From Lepas anatifera (lineage: Eukaryota; Arthropoda; Thecostraca; Lepadidae), in NCBI GenBank assembly GCA_034440635.1, contig JAOTON010002243.1, forward strand, positions 1,148,501 through 1,212,500: 64,000 bases of DNA, read 5' to 3'. Each line of letters starts with the position of its first letter. The first letter of the stretch is position 1. The notes below the pieces were generated by a model. The model worked only from the letters and a program-made list of their open reading frames with translations, had not been told where the DNA came from and searched no databases. Below are positions 36,870 to 50,324 of the stretch, one piece after another. Position numbers and translations under genes: made by a program.

Positions 36870-37490
36870 ATGGGTGTAGAGGTGTCGCCACAGATCTTTC
36901 GAGTGGGGGGGGTGGGGCCGGCCAGTGACGAAGCTCTACGTTCATGCTACAGACTGGCCCCAGGGGTGGATCCAGGGGGTGACAAAAAGCTCCCTACCCC
37001 AACCACCCGATTTTCGCCCATTTTCTTAAACAACCATATCAATATGTTTTTCACGATTCTAAGCTCCACTAACGACCAAAAACCCCCCTGCCCCCCGACC
37101 ACCCGATTTTCGCCATGTTCTTAAAAAAACATTTAAATATGCTTTTCATGATTTTGGGTTCCATAGCTCCCTAACCATTCGCCTGTATCCATTGACGGAC
37201 GCAGGGGGGCATTCCGGCCATTCCCCCAAAGCGCTGGAGGGGTGGGGGCCAAACTATCTTTTGGCACCCCCAAACTCCTGAATTTTTTTTAAGGTGTTAG
37301 GTCTTTAGAGCAAAAATATTCACTCGCCCCCCCCCAGAAGAGCGATCATGAAGTTGGAGAGGCAGCTTATACTAGGTCTGTCGAGCACCCAAATTGCACG
37401 TAACACCCCCCGCCCCCTCCCCCAGGAGGATAGGCAGACATGGGTTTGCCCCCCCAAAACTTGGATCTGCGTCCGCCCCTGCCTTTATCC
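36870..37490. repeat. C-rich transposon-like fragments with a 95-bp tandem duplication
   Basis: cacccgattttcgcc units recur at about 37004 and 37100 with flanking ttcttaaa..catttaa.atg, forming a tandem pair. At 37190-37485 the left end gacggacgcagggggg and the right end ctgcgtccgcccctg are inverted, suggesting another short hAT-like element without a clear target duplication. Confidence 0.45.
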
Positions 37491-37566
37491 GGCCCCTAAT
37501 TACCCAGTAATGATGTCCTAAAGATTTATTTCAGCTTCGGGCATCCAGGAAGTCATGCCACTATAC

Positions 37567-37814
37567 CATAAGCGGATCCAGGGGGACACGTGCCCCCCCC
37601 GATCGACCCTCGGCGCCCCATGAAGTGGTCACAGCGCCCCCTGAAAGGTCGATAGTGCCCCTGAAATGCTACTTCCTACCCCCTCCCCCAGGATGCGAAA
37701 ATCGTCGCCCACCGATAGGATTTTGCGCCCATCTGGTATGTTTTGTCGGTCAAAAGTGGCGCCCCCCGGGCCGGAAGTCGTCCCCCCCGATCGGCATTCC
37801 TGGATCCGCCTATG
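37567..37814. mobile_element. GC-rich hAT-type MITE (M-family), copy 3
   Basis: Ends cataagcggatccagg and cctggatccgcctatg. Perfect octamer duplication CACTATAC at 37559-37566 and 37815-37822. Same orientation as copy 2. Confidence 0.95.
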
Positions 37815-38762
37815 CACTATACTCCCCGATGTAATCTCTGTACCTAGGTTCCTACCTACCTGAACACAGGCGTAGAAACAGAGGGACCAGGGGCCATGGC
37901 AGCTCCAAAATCTGGCCAAAACAATTAATAATCACACTCATCTCAGCCAAAATAGGCGGAAGTCGGACATTTTAATAATCAGACGGTGCAGACGGCAACG
38001 AGGAGTCCAAATTCAAAGAATTCTTGGTCGTAGCATGGAAAGTTCCTTGTCAGCTTCATTTGGAAGTTTGGCTGGCCCCTCCAATATTCTGGACGTTCCT
38101 GCGCCTATGTGCCTGAACCTACCTGTTGGCACTTCCCAAAACTACCAGTCTTGAATCCTCCAGTGAAAAAAGAGACATTAAAAATTGTTCACCTCCTCAC
38201 ACTCAACTAAAATATCACACCAATAAAATACCTAACTTCACAAGCATGTTTCACGGCCTTCTGCGATTGCACACATACCTGCGGTCTGAAAAACTGAGCA
38301 GCAATGGTGGACGCCGGACGGTATAGTGGTGAGAAACCAACTGTCAACACTTCCCCGGTCACTACATGTTTGTTAAAAAAACTAAATGAAAAATTCACCA
38401 AAGTTGTATATTATGCTTGAGTTAAATATTTTCGATAATTTTGTAAGGAAGAAAAATAGTACTTTGCTATGAAACAATAGTTGAGCACTTAACTTTCTTG
38501 CGGTTCACCACTATTTTTCCGTCTGACAAACTCACACAAATGGCTTCGTCCGCGTATCACACAAAGCCGTCACACAAATCTCATAAAATCGAAAAAAATG
38601 AGGACCGGCTAAAAATAATATTTTACGACAAGAAACAATCAAAGAACGCAATTTCAGCATTGAAAATACCGAGCCCCAAAAAATGTCCTCGGTAGTGGCA
38701 TGCGGACCTCGGTAGTCCGACGTGTAATCATAAACTAGCCTCGGTAGTCACGACGTACAAGT

Positions 38763-40595
<1,833 letters not shown>

Positions 40596-40599
40596 TTCA

Positions 40600-42235
40600 G
40601 CCCCCCCCATCAGATTAGTTGGTACAGCGTTGGCCTCTAGAACCTGTACACTACCAATGTACAGAAAATGCTTGGGGATTCCGAGCGAGTGGAAGCACGC
40701 TCTCGTAACACCCATTCCGAAAAGCAAGGTAACTGCGAAACCATCTGACACTCGACCTATATCAATCCTTCCGGCCATTTCAAAATTGGTTGAACGTGTT
40801 GTGCAAAAACAACTTACCAAATGCCTAGAAAACAATAAATTGTTTTCGGACGCTCAACAGGGCTATAGGAAATTTCACTCCACTGAGTCTGCTCTTCATT
40901 CATTACAGATGCAGCACTCCAGGCCAACGACAAAGGCGAAATTTCTATACTTGTGCTCTTGGATCTCTCTAAATGCTTTGACGTTGTTCCCCACTCGAAA
41001 TTGCTCGAAAAGCTATCTTTGTATGGCGTCGAAACAGCCTGGTTTCGCAGTTACCTTGAGGGACACACCCAGCAAGTCCAGGTGCGCAGTGGGGCAGACG
41101 GTGCCTGAGAAGTGTAAAAAAGACGTGAAAATAACATCGGAATTTTTTCAAGGTGGGGCCTTGTCTTGTTTGTTGTACATGGTGTACGCCAATGACTTGA
41201 GTCTGTGTGTTGGCAGCGACGTGACTGTGGTCCAGTACGCTGACGACACGCAGATTCTCGTCAGTGGTAAAAAATGTGATTTGGAACAGTTGGTTGCGCG
41301 TATGCAGGTCACCCTCTGCACCATGTACCAATGGTTTTGTGCCAATGGCATGAAGGTTAATGCCCAGAAAACCTAGATGGTGGTTCTTGGTACACCGGTC
41401 ATGCTTCGCGACATTCCACCAGTAGCCATCACTTTCTGCGGTACCAAAATTCCCGATGCCAGAGTCGTTAAAAATATAGGGCGTACCATGGATAGGAGCA
41501 TGAATTATCAGTCACCCGTTGATGTTATGTCTAAGAAGTGTATCGGAATTTTTATAGCGCGTAGCCATGCACGTCACGTAATCCCTCGCGCCGCCCTCAA
41601 GGTCATTGTGGAGACACTTGTTTTGTCCATCATTCGTTATTGTATGTCTATTCACGGTTCTTGTGGAGAGGTGCAATTGCGCCGTGTCCAGAAAATCCTA
41701 AACTTTGCTGCACGAGTTGTGACTGGTCGGAGGCGATATGACCACATATCTGACGCGATTTCGGAGCTTGGCTGGCTTACTGCCAAGCAGCTGGCTTGTT
41801 ACTCGACTGTGCGTGCCGTTGAACGGATTGTAGTGACTGGACTCCCGGAATATGTGTGGCAGACCTTTGGCAGGAGGGCCAGCCAGTTGCACCAGCATGA
41901 CACTCGCGGCGCAGCATTGTGGACCCTCCCTTTAATACGCACGGAGTCCGGCCACCGGCGTCTGTCCTATCGTGGGGTGGCAGCACTAAACCAGAGTGGG
42001 CTTCTGCCAGGTGATCCACATTTTAAGACCAGTCTTCGGAATTTTATAAAATCTCCGGCATGGTGTGACTGATGTGATGTGTTTTTTTTCGTGCTGTGTG
42101 ATGTGCGAGTGCATAGGTGTTGATTGCATGTCTTTTACGTAATCTTTTATTATTCTATCATGTCGGCGTGAACAAGTGAAAAGCCCTCCTGCGTGGACCT
42201 TGTTTGAATATATTTGAATCTGAATCTGAATTGAA
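40600..42235 (+). pseudogene. CR1/Jockey-group LINE reverse transcriptase, lightly damaged
   Basis: The RT begins within the fingers (IPSEWKHALVTPIPKSK, RPISILPAISKLVE). Motif A reads LDLSKCFDVVPHSK in another frame (about 40905-41110), framed by two compensating frameshifts. Then come GGALSCLLYMVYANDLSL and VVQYADDTQIL (motif C). An in-frame TAG at 41374-41376 sits at the usual KTQ site, so a single CAG to TAG change explains it. After it a thumb/C-terminal domain of 231 residues runs uninterrupted to a stop at 42070. The 3' end carries ttgaatctgaatctgaatt short repeats, typical of LINE tails. 5'-truncated; no endonuclease. Confidence 0.93.
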
Positions 42236-42705
42236 TCGGGAGCGATAGGTGGGTAAACCCGAAGTCCTTTCACATGCCCGATGTAGGTGGACTGGTAACT
42301 AGCCTGTGAGAGCGCGAGCTCGGAGGACCTGCCGCCCCTGGACTTTCTAAGAAGTTAAACGTTGGCCTTCAAACTTTCCCGTCATAGCGGCAGCTGCCGG
42401 TTCTGGTGGTAGCGTGGGAACTGTGAGACTGTGATCTTTACAGGGAATCTGGATCTCAAAACCTGGCGATACAATAGCTGGACAATATTAAAGACCAGTA
42501 AAGAATCAAAACTGGAGCTCGAGTACTAAAATATACACTGACAGTAAAACATTAATAATCAAACTGCGATAGCGGGAAGTCACTTAATTCAGTTTAATCT
42601 ACTCCCACCTCACCGGCAGTCGTTTGCCATTTCCAGACATACTTTGGCATAAGCTTGCTGGAATCAGCTACCGAAGTAAAAATGGAAAGCGGAGTCGCGT
42701 ACAAC

Positions 42706-42843
42706 GTCAGCCCCCTCCGGCGGGACTGTGACGCCAGCCCCCTCCTGCGGGACTGTGACGCCAGCCCCCTCCAGCGGGACTGTGACATAATCCCGCTGCT
42801 GTGTGTCTGTGACGCCAGCCTCCTCCTGCGGGGCTGTAACGCC
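42706..42843. repeat. Short ~28-bp tandem repeat flanking the P-type element, left side
   Basis: About five units of cgggactgtgacgccagccc, some degenerate. The same array, in the same order, continues at 55522-55603 beyond the far end of the nested P-type locus. Confidence 0.85.
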
Positions 42844-43759
42844 CAGAGTTGTGCGTTTCAGAACTTTCTTGAGTCGACTCAACTCGACTCATGTGCTGAG
42901 AGTGGTCGAATCAACTCTGACTCAACTCATTGCTAAGAGTTCAGTGAGCCGACTCAACTCCGACTCAAGGTGAAATCCTCCCGACTCAACTCCGACTCAA
43001 CTCACAACTCTACTCAAACTTCGACTCTGTTTCAAAATATATAAATAAATTATGAATAACATAAACAAATAATAACAACAAATGAATAAACCAATAAACC
43101 ACTACAAGATAAGCTATACAGAAAGTCATACAGGAAACTGAAGATTAATAGGTGGAAGATAAATTAATTGAAAAATTCAAAATTAATTAATTATTGTCAG
43201 GAGCCATGGATTTTTTTATTCCTCCAAACTGCTACTGCTAGATAAAGCTGCCACACCCGTTGCAATGATTTCTAAAAAGAAGCCTTGTATGTTTAGACAG
43301 GTACATGGAATGGAAAGGAACTTAAATGGGTTAAGGTTAACAACATAGGGAAATAATTGCACCTCCATACGGTCAGAAAATGTCCAAGCTAAAAACCATG
43401 ATCTAAACTGTATTTTCAGGAATGATAAAGGTGTTTCTTTTTGTTTCTGTTAAAGAACGATGCCAGATAATTTTGCTAAATGAAAAATTCCTATGCCATG
43501 AACTGAACCAAAATCTAAGCTATAACTACTAGAGTACCCAGTTGCAATTGCAAATTCTAAGAGCTACAGCAAAACCTAGGAAATAGTACACAATATCAAT
43601 ATAGGTATGACATAGGACAATAGAAATGGAAACTCTATCATCGTGTTGCATTTCATACATTCATATTTTTAAACCCAATAAATTTTCAGCTTGAAAACCT
43701 CCAATACCTATCGCACTTCAAAATGGGAGCACAGTTTTATAAAAAAACTGTAAATGTAT

Positions 43760-44353
43760 AGGGTAGAGTGGGGTAACGCGCCCACCTGGGTAAGACGCCT
43801 ACTACTATGTCCAGGCTGATGTAAGAACTATAGCCTCCATCTAATATTTTTTCCGGTAACGGCCTTTTTGATCTGGTCCTGGGCATGACTGGACGCACCC
43901 AGTAAACTCCGGTATTTTTCAGCAAACATTTGTTGTTTTTTGCATCTCCGGACATAAAAACAAGCTATCTTAAAGTTGCGATTGTACTCTATGCGATGTA
44001 AATGTGCTCACCCTACCAACTTTGTCACTAAATTGTCTTACAACGTAAGTATAATGATATTCCTTTTGTTCACGTGAAGCAAACGTTACAATATACGCTG
44101 GGAGTTTTATGACGGCCTTTTAATCCGGGGCTTGGGCGTTTTACCCCGCTATCGGGGTAAAACGCCTTTTTACATGGTTTCAAGAAAAAATAAATTTCGC
44201 ACACTTTGCATCGTGTCAGAATCACCAATTTCTATCTGAGTGTAGAAAAATGATGGCAGAACTCAACGAAGAAAAAATAAAGTAATTCCGTCCTGGCAGG
44301 ATGGGGAACAGACGAATTCTCCCTTAACGTATGCGTCTTACCCCACTCTACCC
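43760..44353. mobile_element. 594-bp TA-flanked MITE (mariner-type)
   Basis: Terminal inverted repeats gggtagagtggggtaa and ttaccccactctaccc; TA at 43758-43759 and 44354-44355. The short P-type copy has the empty site (ccgtatacattgg at about 14342) with a single TA. The interior contains a second inverted pair, gcgttttaccccg / cggggtaaaacgc, near 44128-44165. Confidence 0.95.
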
Positions 44354-45260
44354 TACGGCTTTCCAAATAAAATACGGACGACAATCAGACAAAACCAGTA
44401 GCAAGAAATAATTCGTCTTATTCGCGCAACAATGGTATTTCAATATTATGTCAAATCAGAGTTCAAACTTTTTATGCCAACAGTACGAACTGCTTTTAAT
44501 AGACAAAATTAAAGCCGCAGCTGCAGACGGTGCATTAAAGACAAAAGAAAGAATGTCATATGTAGTTTAGAAATATTCACATCACTTTATGAATTATCAC
44601 GTGACTTCTAAAATGTTTTGCCCTGAAGCTACTTTAGCTCGAGCCTATCCTTGACTAAATTTGTTCTTCAAAGACAGCAATGGCGCAGGGGGGTCAACGA
44701 CTTCTGAGTCTCTTTGCCGATGACGTCACCTGGGGCAAACAGGCGTCGTCATGGTTACGCCGTATGCTTGGCCGGCGCCCCTTAGAATTGAGATTTGACG
44801 GAAGGCTCGTTATTTTGGGCAAAAACATCGATCCGAATCAGTTCTGAATAAATATAAAAACCTACATATCCCGACCAGGCCTACATTTCAAGAAACCCTT
44901 TTAAGCGATCTATTGAAGAACTGAAATGCTGGTCCAGATTTTGAAAATTTCATCTACCATGACTTTAACTAACTTACATTTTAGCTTCCACTGCTTTTTC
45001 AAATATTGTATGATTCGATTCGTAGTTTGAGGTAAGGTCATCATAATAACGTTATGCATAAAAATATTCTCATTTCGACGTAATCTTAGTCTACAATAAA
45101 TAGTTTGCATGTATCCGATCACATTTTCCACTAAATTCTGCAAATCTAAGTCAAATAAATGTCTGCAAAGTGAATGCGCGAATAATCCATTCAATGCATC
45201 ATGAATAAATATCCCGAACTCATCACTTAGTTTTATGGCGAGCATTCTTTTTCACTTATA

Positions 45261-45442
45261 ATAATAATTATTGGGGCTTATCGACGCACCAACTGCCAGG
45301 GTCATATGGCGTCGCCAACTCTTTCCCCTGTTGGAAGGGTTTCTTGGGAGCCAGCTTGCTCCTTGTTCAGGGAAGCCGCCGGGCCTTGAACCCGGGTCGG
45401 CCGCGTGGAGCCAGCTGCGCTGACCACCCACTACCGCGCCCC
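45261..45442 (-). mobile_element. tRNA-derived SINE with a different head but the shared tail
   Basis: On the minus strand the head has box A-like ggtagtgggtggtcagcgc and box B gggttcaaggcc. The last ~70 bases match the tail of the other SINEs (cccttccaacagggg..gttggcgacgcc..gaccctggcagttggtgcg). Perfect 14-bp target duplications ctttttcacttata lie at 45247-45260 and 45443-45456. Confidence 0.93.
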
Positions 45443-45607
45443 CTTTTTCACTTATATGACCCCGACTCAGCTTGCACTTACAACCATGTAAGGTAAGGTG
45501 GGGTCGGTAAGGTATACATACGGACGTTTATTTAAGTTTAGTATGGAAGATATCGAGCCAAGAGCGAAGAAATGTGGTGTCCCTGCACCCTAGCTACCAA
45601 TCATGTA

Positions 45608-46063
45608 TTAAAGGGAATGTGGCACCTTGGTCGAATCCTGGAATTTAGTGTTATTAGGCGTACTTTTAGTAAAAAATAATGAAACCACTCACGATTTATC
45701 TGAAAAATGTACAATAAGCTCAAAATTTGGTTTTTAATAATATTCCTTTAGAAAAAGAAATAAATATCAGCCTGTGGATGATGTCACGATCTGGCAACCA
45801 CTACCATACTTGAAACGCTTCAAGGGCTTCGATTGGCTGATGCTCATCGTGACGTCAGCATATGTCGTCACACCAGTAGCTCAAAACAATGGCCGCCGGC
45901 GACGGGGGGCTGAGGGGGCTGGGGTCAGGTAGGTTTTAGCTTTTTCTACGGAAATATCGAGTTCCAAGACAGATGAAATATGGAGTACCGGGTTTTCCGA
46001 CCTGCTTTACAACTTGGCTATCTCAGTTAAAATCACGTTGTGAAGGTGCCACATTCCCTTTAA
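45608..46063. mobile_element. MITE with TTAA flanks, copy 2
   Basis: TTAA at 45608-45611 and 46060-46063; inverted ends agggaatgtggcacctt and aaggtgccacattccct. Full-length alignment with 27877-28336. Contains tgacgtcagcatatgtcgtc with a CRE-type TGACGTCA. Confidence 0.93.
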
Positions 46064-46230
46064 ACATCGATTGCCCTCTGCATGCATTGTAATGCAGCAT
46101 CAAAGACTATGATCAGCGCAGGAATTATATTTCGTAACTGCTGCTTACAGAAACAACTATAACAATAAAAACAATACAAATAAACAACTGCACATTCGAA
46201 ACATAGAATCATTAAAATTGCATCGTAACA

Positions 46231-47530
46231 TCACTGCGCGAATGACCTGCGCTTTCGCGCTTCTCTGCGCCGAATGGTTTCTAACCACCTGGAGCAGTTT
46301 ACATGTTTAAGACGGATGAACGTCCGTGTCCGTGCGAAGCGCCGAAGAACTGGTTCGGGGAGGTCAGGGTGCTTGCTCTTCAGCACACATACAAAGCCGG
46401 AGATAACCCCCGGTTGGCGGCTCAGAGCATCCGGGTGCAGAGCATGATGAATGCAGAAGTCCTGTTCCAGCTGCTTGAATTTAGAAAAGAAGGTGGAAGA
46501 TGGAATGGTGAGGCCGCCCAGGCTCTTCAGCCGCGTCCAAAGCCGCGCCAGTGGAATGTCCTTCGTATGCTCCGAGGGCTTTCCCAAGCTGGAGTCGCCC
46601 TTCCGGGCTACATAACCGGCCAGGTAGCCCAAGGCACTTTCCGTCGCTGGAACGCCTGTTTCCCTATCCGCGGCGCAATGTATGTCGTGTCTGTTCTCCT
46701 TATCAGTGATTTTCCCGACTTCTGATAAGATATCAGTAGCTTCGGGGATGCCAGCATCTTCGCTGTTGACGTTTTCCTCGCTGTTATGCTGGTCGGTCTC
46801 CAGAATTTCTAGTGCCTGAAGCTCCTGTTCGACTACGCCTTCTTCCTCATCGTGTCCGGCGCCCTCTGATCCTCCGAGCAGGTTGACGTTACGGCGGGTC
46901 ATCATGAGGAGCGTCAAGAGTCGGAGGCGATTTTTGGCTTCGGTTGGAGTGGGATGTGTGTTAGCTCCGCCGCCACCGCGCTGAAGAACGCCTCAAGTCG
47001 GTCCTCGGACAGACGCCTTGTTAAAAGATACGTGTCGGCCCCTAGGCACTCCTGCAGGTCCTTCAGAATACCACGGACAGCGTGGATGCCAACAAGAAGC
47101 CCCTTCTGAAAGGGGTAAAGATGCCTGGCACCTTCGACACGCAGACCTTCTACCTCCGCCTCCAGCTCAGCGAGTGCTTCCTCCTGCTCCTCCGAGCCTC
47201 TGTAGCCGCGGCGCAGCGGCTTGACGTCAGAGGGGTGGCCGGCGTTCATGACGTCGAAGCCGCTGTCAATCGCACGCAGGAAGCGTGCCTCCTCCGTGCG
47301 TCCGAGGTAGCGCTCCATGGCGAGGGCGGAAGTTGCACTTAGCAGCTGCACTGCTGGGCGAACCCTTTGGCGTGCTTGACCCGTGACCTGGAACAAATCC
47401 ATTGCTGGTTTTGCTATTTGCCCTTTATAACCCCCATATACATATGTTCTAAATATACCCACTGAGCTCAATAAGGACGGTAATAGAGGTGCTGTTGACC
47501 CCTTATACCCCCGTATATATTTTCCAAACA
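46231..47530 (-). pseudogene. P/THAP9-type transposase, C-terminal half
   Basis: Read from 47530 downward: a segment with VRPAVQLLSATSALAMERYLG and then LLTRRLSEDRLEAFFSAV, the conserved region around the late catalytic helix of P transposases. A frameshift at about 46978 breaks it, but the next frame restores GGGGANTHPTPTEAKNRL, matching the family's RGG..NNP..-type motif. The frame 46917-46231 continues through an acidic stretch to ALGYLAGYVARK and a C-terminal arginine-rich tail. P-type transposases cut and paste their own DNA in the nucleus. No zinc-binding THAP domain is visible. The upstream part is displaced by the Penelope-like insertion. Confidence 0.75.
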
Positions 47531-47538
47531 ATTCCACT

Positions 47539-47606
<68 letters not shown>

Positions 47607-47755
47607 ATTCTTTGGCAACAGGTTTTCAATCAAACATTGATGGTTGAATGCCCGAGCATACGATGCTTTTATCGCCTGTTTTTTTCGTTTTTCCAGTTCT
47701 CTGATTAGTCGCTTACTATTGTTGGAAAGTTTATGAATAAAACACCCGTATGTGG

Positions 47756-47808
47756 AATTGTTTGACATGTTTCGAAAGATTCAACTTTCATCACCAGAAA
47801 TACAATTA
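47756..47808 (-). ncRNA. Hammerhead-ribozyme-like motif in the left long arm, core mutated
   Basis: Mirror of the right-arm motif on the opposite strand. The core reads CTGGTGA instead of CTGATGA (an A-to-G change at an invariant position), while stem II, GAAA and GTC are kept. Probably inactive. Confidence 0.5.
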
Positions 47809-48265
47809 CACAAAACATGAAAACTAATCGGATGTCGTTCGAGTACTGTTCACATTACAAAGAATCTAAGCTTTTGAATTATTCACTAAAAACACTGTAA
47901 ATGGTTATGGCACACTTTCAACAAGCTGAAGTTAACTAGGCTGGAGAGAGAAGAAACATGTTTAAGTTTATGGGTTAAATCTCTTTTGCGAATATAGAAA
48001 TTACACGAACGGTATCGCAAAAATTTAAATACCATGTAAGGTTACGATCAAATTCATACAAAATTCATGACAGCTAAATACAAAAAGCACAATGAATGAA
48101 GGAGTGAATGAAGATGAATAACTTAAAGTGAAACTGCGAGAGATCATGCGAAATAGAGCATTAGAAGGCGCTGCCGAAAAGGTGTGTCTCAGCAGTAAGC
48201 TTCAGCTGTTTGTTGATCACTGGTAACTCTTGCTTTACCCAGAGAGCTTCCAGGATCCAAAGCTT

Positions 48266-48799
48266 TTACTGGCTGGGGTTTGAGTCTAGGACTGTCACAT
48301 TATCCTCTAAGTCTTGCCTAGATATTTGGTGTTTGTGTTGGTCCATCATGTGCTGGTACGGGGCGTGTCCACCCTGGAGGTGCATGGTCATGCGGCGAGA
48401 TAGCGTTGTTGTTGTGGCGCCTATGTAGTCTACAGGTTCTGGACAGCGCTTGCAATCGCTGTGGGGGCAGGAGAACCTATAGAATACATTTCGTCGCCTG
48501 TATCCATTCTTCGGGTGCAGGTTATTTCGCATCACCAGATTTGATACTTTCCGACTCTTGTAATAGATGATGAGTTGGATATTGGATCTTTCTTGCACAG
48601 GCCTGACGTTTTCTCTGATGATTGATTTTAGAACTCGCTCATCAAGCTTATAGGATGGCGATATTAGGCCTTCATAGTAAAGCTTGATTGGCACTGTTGT
48701 TGGGTGTGTCGCGTGGTTCTCAGTCTGCTGGTGATGGTCAATTAGGGCCTGGGTCTCCTTATCGACTTCTGTGTTAGAAAAACCGTTGTTGATCAGCAT
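48266..48799 (-). pseudogene. Penelope-like GIY-YIG endonuclease region
   Basis: The frame reads a linker (ERVLKSIIRENVRPVQER), then FYRFSCPHSDCKRCPEPVDY with the Cys-rich knuckle, then YIGATTTTLSRRMTMHLQGG, which corresponds to the YIG...R...H part of the catalytic domain seen in Penelope-like proteins. The GIY half appears as the preceding VDYIG context only. The last ~30 residues lie inside the left long arm. It is separated from the RT frame by a stop/frameshift at about 48800-48843. Confidence 0.85.
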
Positions 48800-48842
48800 T
48801 TGCTTGATGGTGCTGATTTCTTCGTTGCAGGCGCTCCAGGTG

Positions 48843-49146
48843 CTACAGTACTTCTGTGCGCGGCGGATGTAGACTTATGGTATCTTTGCGATATCGTTCA
48901 GGACATTCACTTGCGCCGTTCATGCACCGTCCGTTGTTGGTGGGTTTTCTAAACACTTTTGTTTGAAATTTTCCGCTCGAAGCATCGATGTCGAGGTCTA
49001 GAAATGGAAGTTTTTGGTTGACGCCGTACTCAATTGTGAATCTGAGGACAGACATCTGTTCGAGTGCACTTTTAGGGGCTTCCAGGTCTTCTTTGGTTTC
49101 TGTTTGACAGAATATGTCGTCTACGTATCGGCAGTCTACGTATCGG
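48843..49146 (-). pseudogene. Penelope-like reverse transcriptase, C-terminal part
   Basis: Contains RYVDDIFCQTETKEDLE (the catalytic YVDD motif C), then FTIEYGVNQKLPFLDLDI and VFRKPTNNGRCMN, the order typical of Penelope-type RTs. The N-terminal RT motifs are absent because the sequence passes directly into the inverted long arm. The element is therefore truncated within the RT and cannot encode a full polymerase. Confidence 0.88.
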
Positions 49147-49694
49147 CACATGATGGACCAACACAAACACCAAATATATAGGCAAGACTCAGAGGATAAT
49201 GTGACAGTCCTAGACTCAAACCCCAGCCAGCAAAAGCTTTGGATCCTGGAAGCTCTCTGGGTAAACCAAGAGTTACCAGTGATCAACAAACAGCTGAAGT
49301 TTACTGCTGAGATACACCTTTTCGGCAGCGCCTTCTAATGCTGTATTTCGCATGATGTCTCGCAGTTTCACTTTAAGTTATTCATCTTCATTCACTCATT
49401 CATTCATTGTTCTTTTTGTATTTAGCTGTCATTATGAATTGTGTATGAATTTGATCGTAACCTTACATGGTATTTTAATTTTTGCGATACCGTTCGAGTA
49501 ATTTCTATATTCGCAAAAGAGATTTAACCCATAAACTTAAACATGTTTCTTTTCTCTCCAGACTAGTTAACTTCAGCTTGTTGAAAGTGTGCCATAACCA
49601 TTTGCAGTGTTTTTAGTTAATAATTCAAAAGCTTAGATTCTTCGTAATGTGGACAGTATTCGAACGACATCCGATTAGTTTTCATGTTTTGTGT

Positions 49695-49746
49695 AATTGT
49701 ATTTCTGATGATGAAAGTTGAATCTTTCGAAACATGTCAAACAATT
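49695..49746 (+). ncRNA. Hammerhead-ribozyme-like motif in the right long arm
   Basis: Core CTGATGA (49705-49711), a 5-bp stem II (gaaag/ctttc, one extra T before it), GAAA (49729-49732) and GTC (49736-49738) with a minimal stem III. The candidate stem I pairs aattgtattt (49695-49704) with aaacaatt (49739-49746) with one bulge. Penelope-like terminal repeats are known to carry such short-stem-III hammerheads. The extra T makes activity uncertain. Confidence 0.55.
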
Positions 49747-49870
49747 CCACATACGGGTGTTTTATTCATAAACTTTCCAACAATAGTAAGCGACTAATCA
49801 GAGAACTGGAAAAAACGAAAAAAACAGGCGATAAAAGCATCATATGCTCGGGCATTCAACCATCAATGTT

Positions 49871-49944
<74 letters not shown>

Positions 49945-50000
49945 TTATTTATTTATGTATTTATTTATTTATTTTATTTTATTTACTTATATTTTATATA

Positions 50001-50324
50001 TTAATATATCATAGGGCTGCTATACCTACTCCCCCTTTGAAGTTGTAAAAAATTCTTGAGAAGGCCATTATCCGCGCGATCGAGTTTTACCTCAACATGT
50101 GTTGTCGGATGCAGCTTATGGAGCACACGAAGCTCAGCACTGCCGTCAACAGCAAGGAGTTGCTGCATCAATGGCCTGGTCAGCTTTCCGGCGGACAGTG
50201 TGTTGATACCTTTGTCCAGGATATGATTGCGAAGGTTTTTTAAGGCATGCGGAGGGTCCGCCAGCACCCAAATCCGTCTGAAGACACAACAGTTTCCTTG
50301 ATATTTCGACTTTGAACAAATCAC
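50001..50324 (-). pseudogene. P/THAP9-type transposase, central fragment
   Basis: VLADPPHALKNLRNHILD corresponds to the D-P-x-H-x-L-K-x-x-R-N signature of P-type transposases. It is followed by LHKLHPTTHVEVK, similar to the HKLT..H.....M.V region. The fragment is cut at its C-terminal side by the Penelope-like insertion. Confidence 0.8.

Larger units (their letters stand above)
47541..49941 (-). mobile_element. Penelope-like element with inverted long terminal arms
   Basis: Two long arms in opposite orientation (47628-48353 and 49147-49873, clearly homologous along ~725 bp) flank a core encoding RT and GIY-YIG-type endonuclease remnants on the minus strand. AT microsatellites mark both outer edges (47543-47602 and 49872-49940). 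Inverted or complex terminal repeats (pLTRs) are characteristic of Penelope-like elements. It sits between transposase fragments of the P-type element and so inserted into it. Confidence 0.88.

Noticed and set aside
46303..46725. Plus-strand 140-codon frame
   Set aside because: It is the antisense shadow of the P-type transposase C-terminal region on the minus strand.
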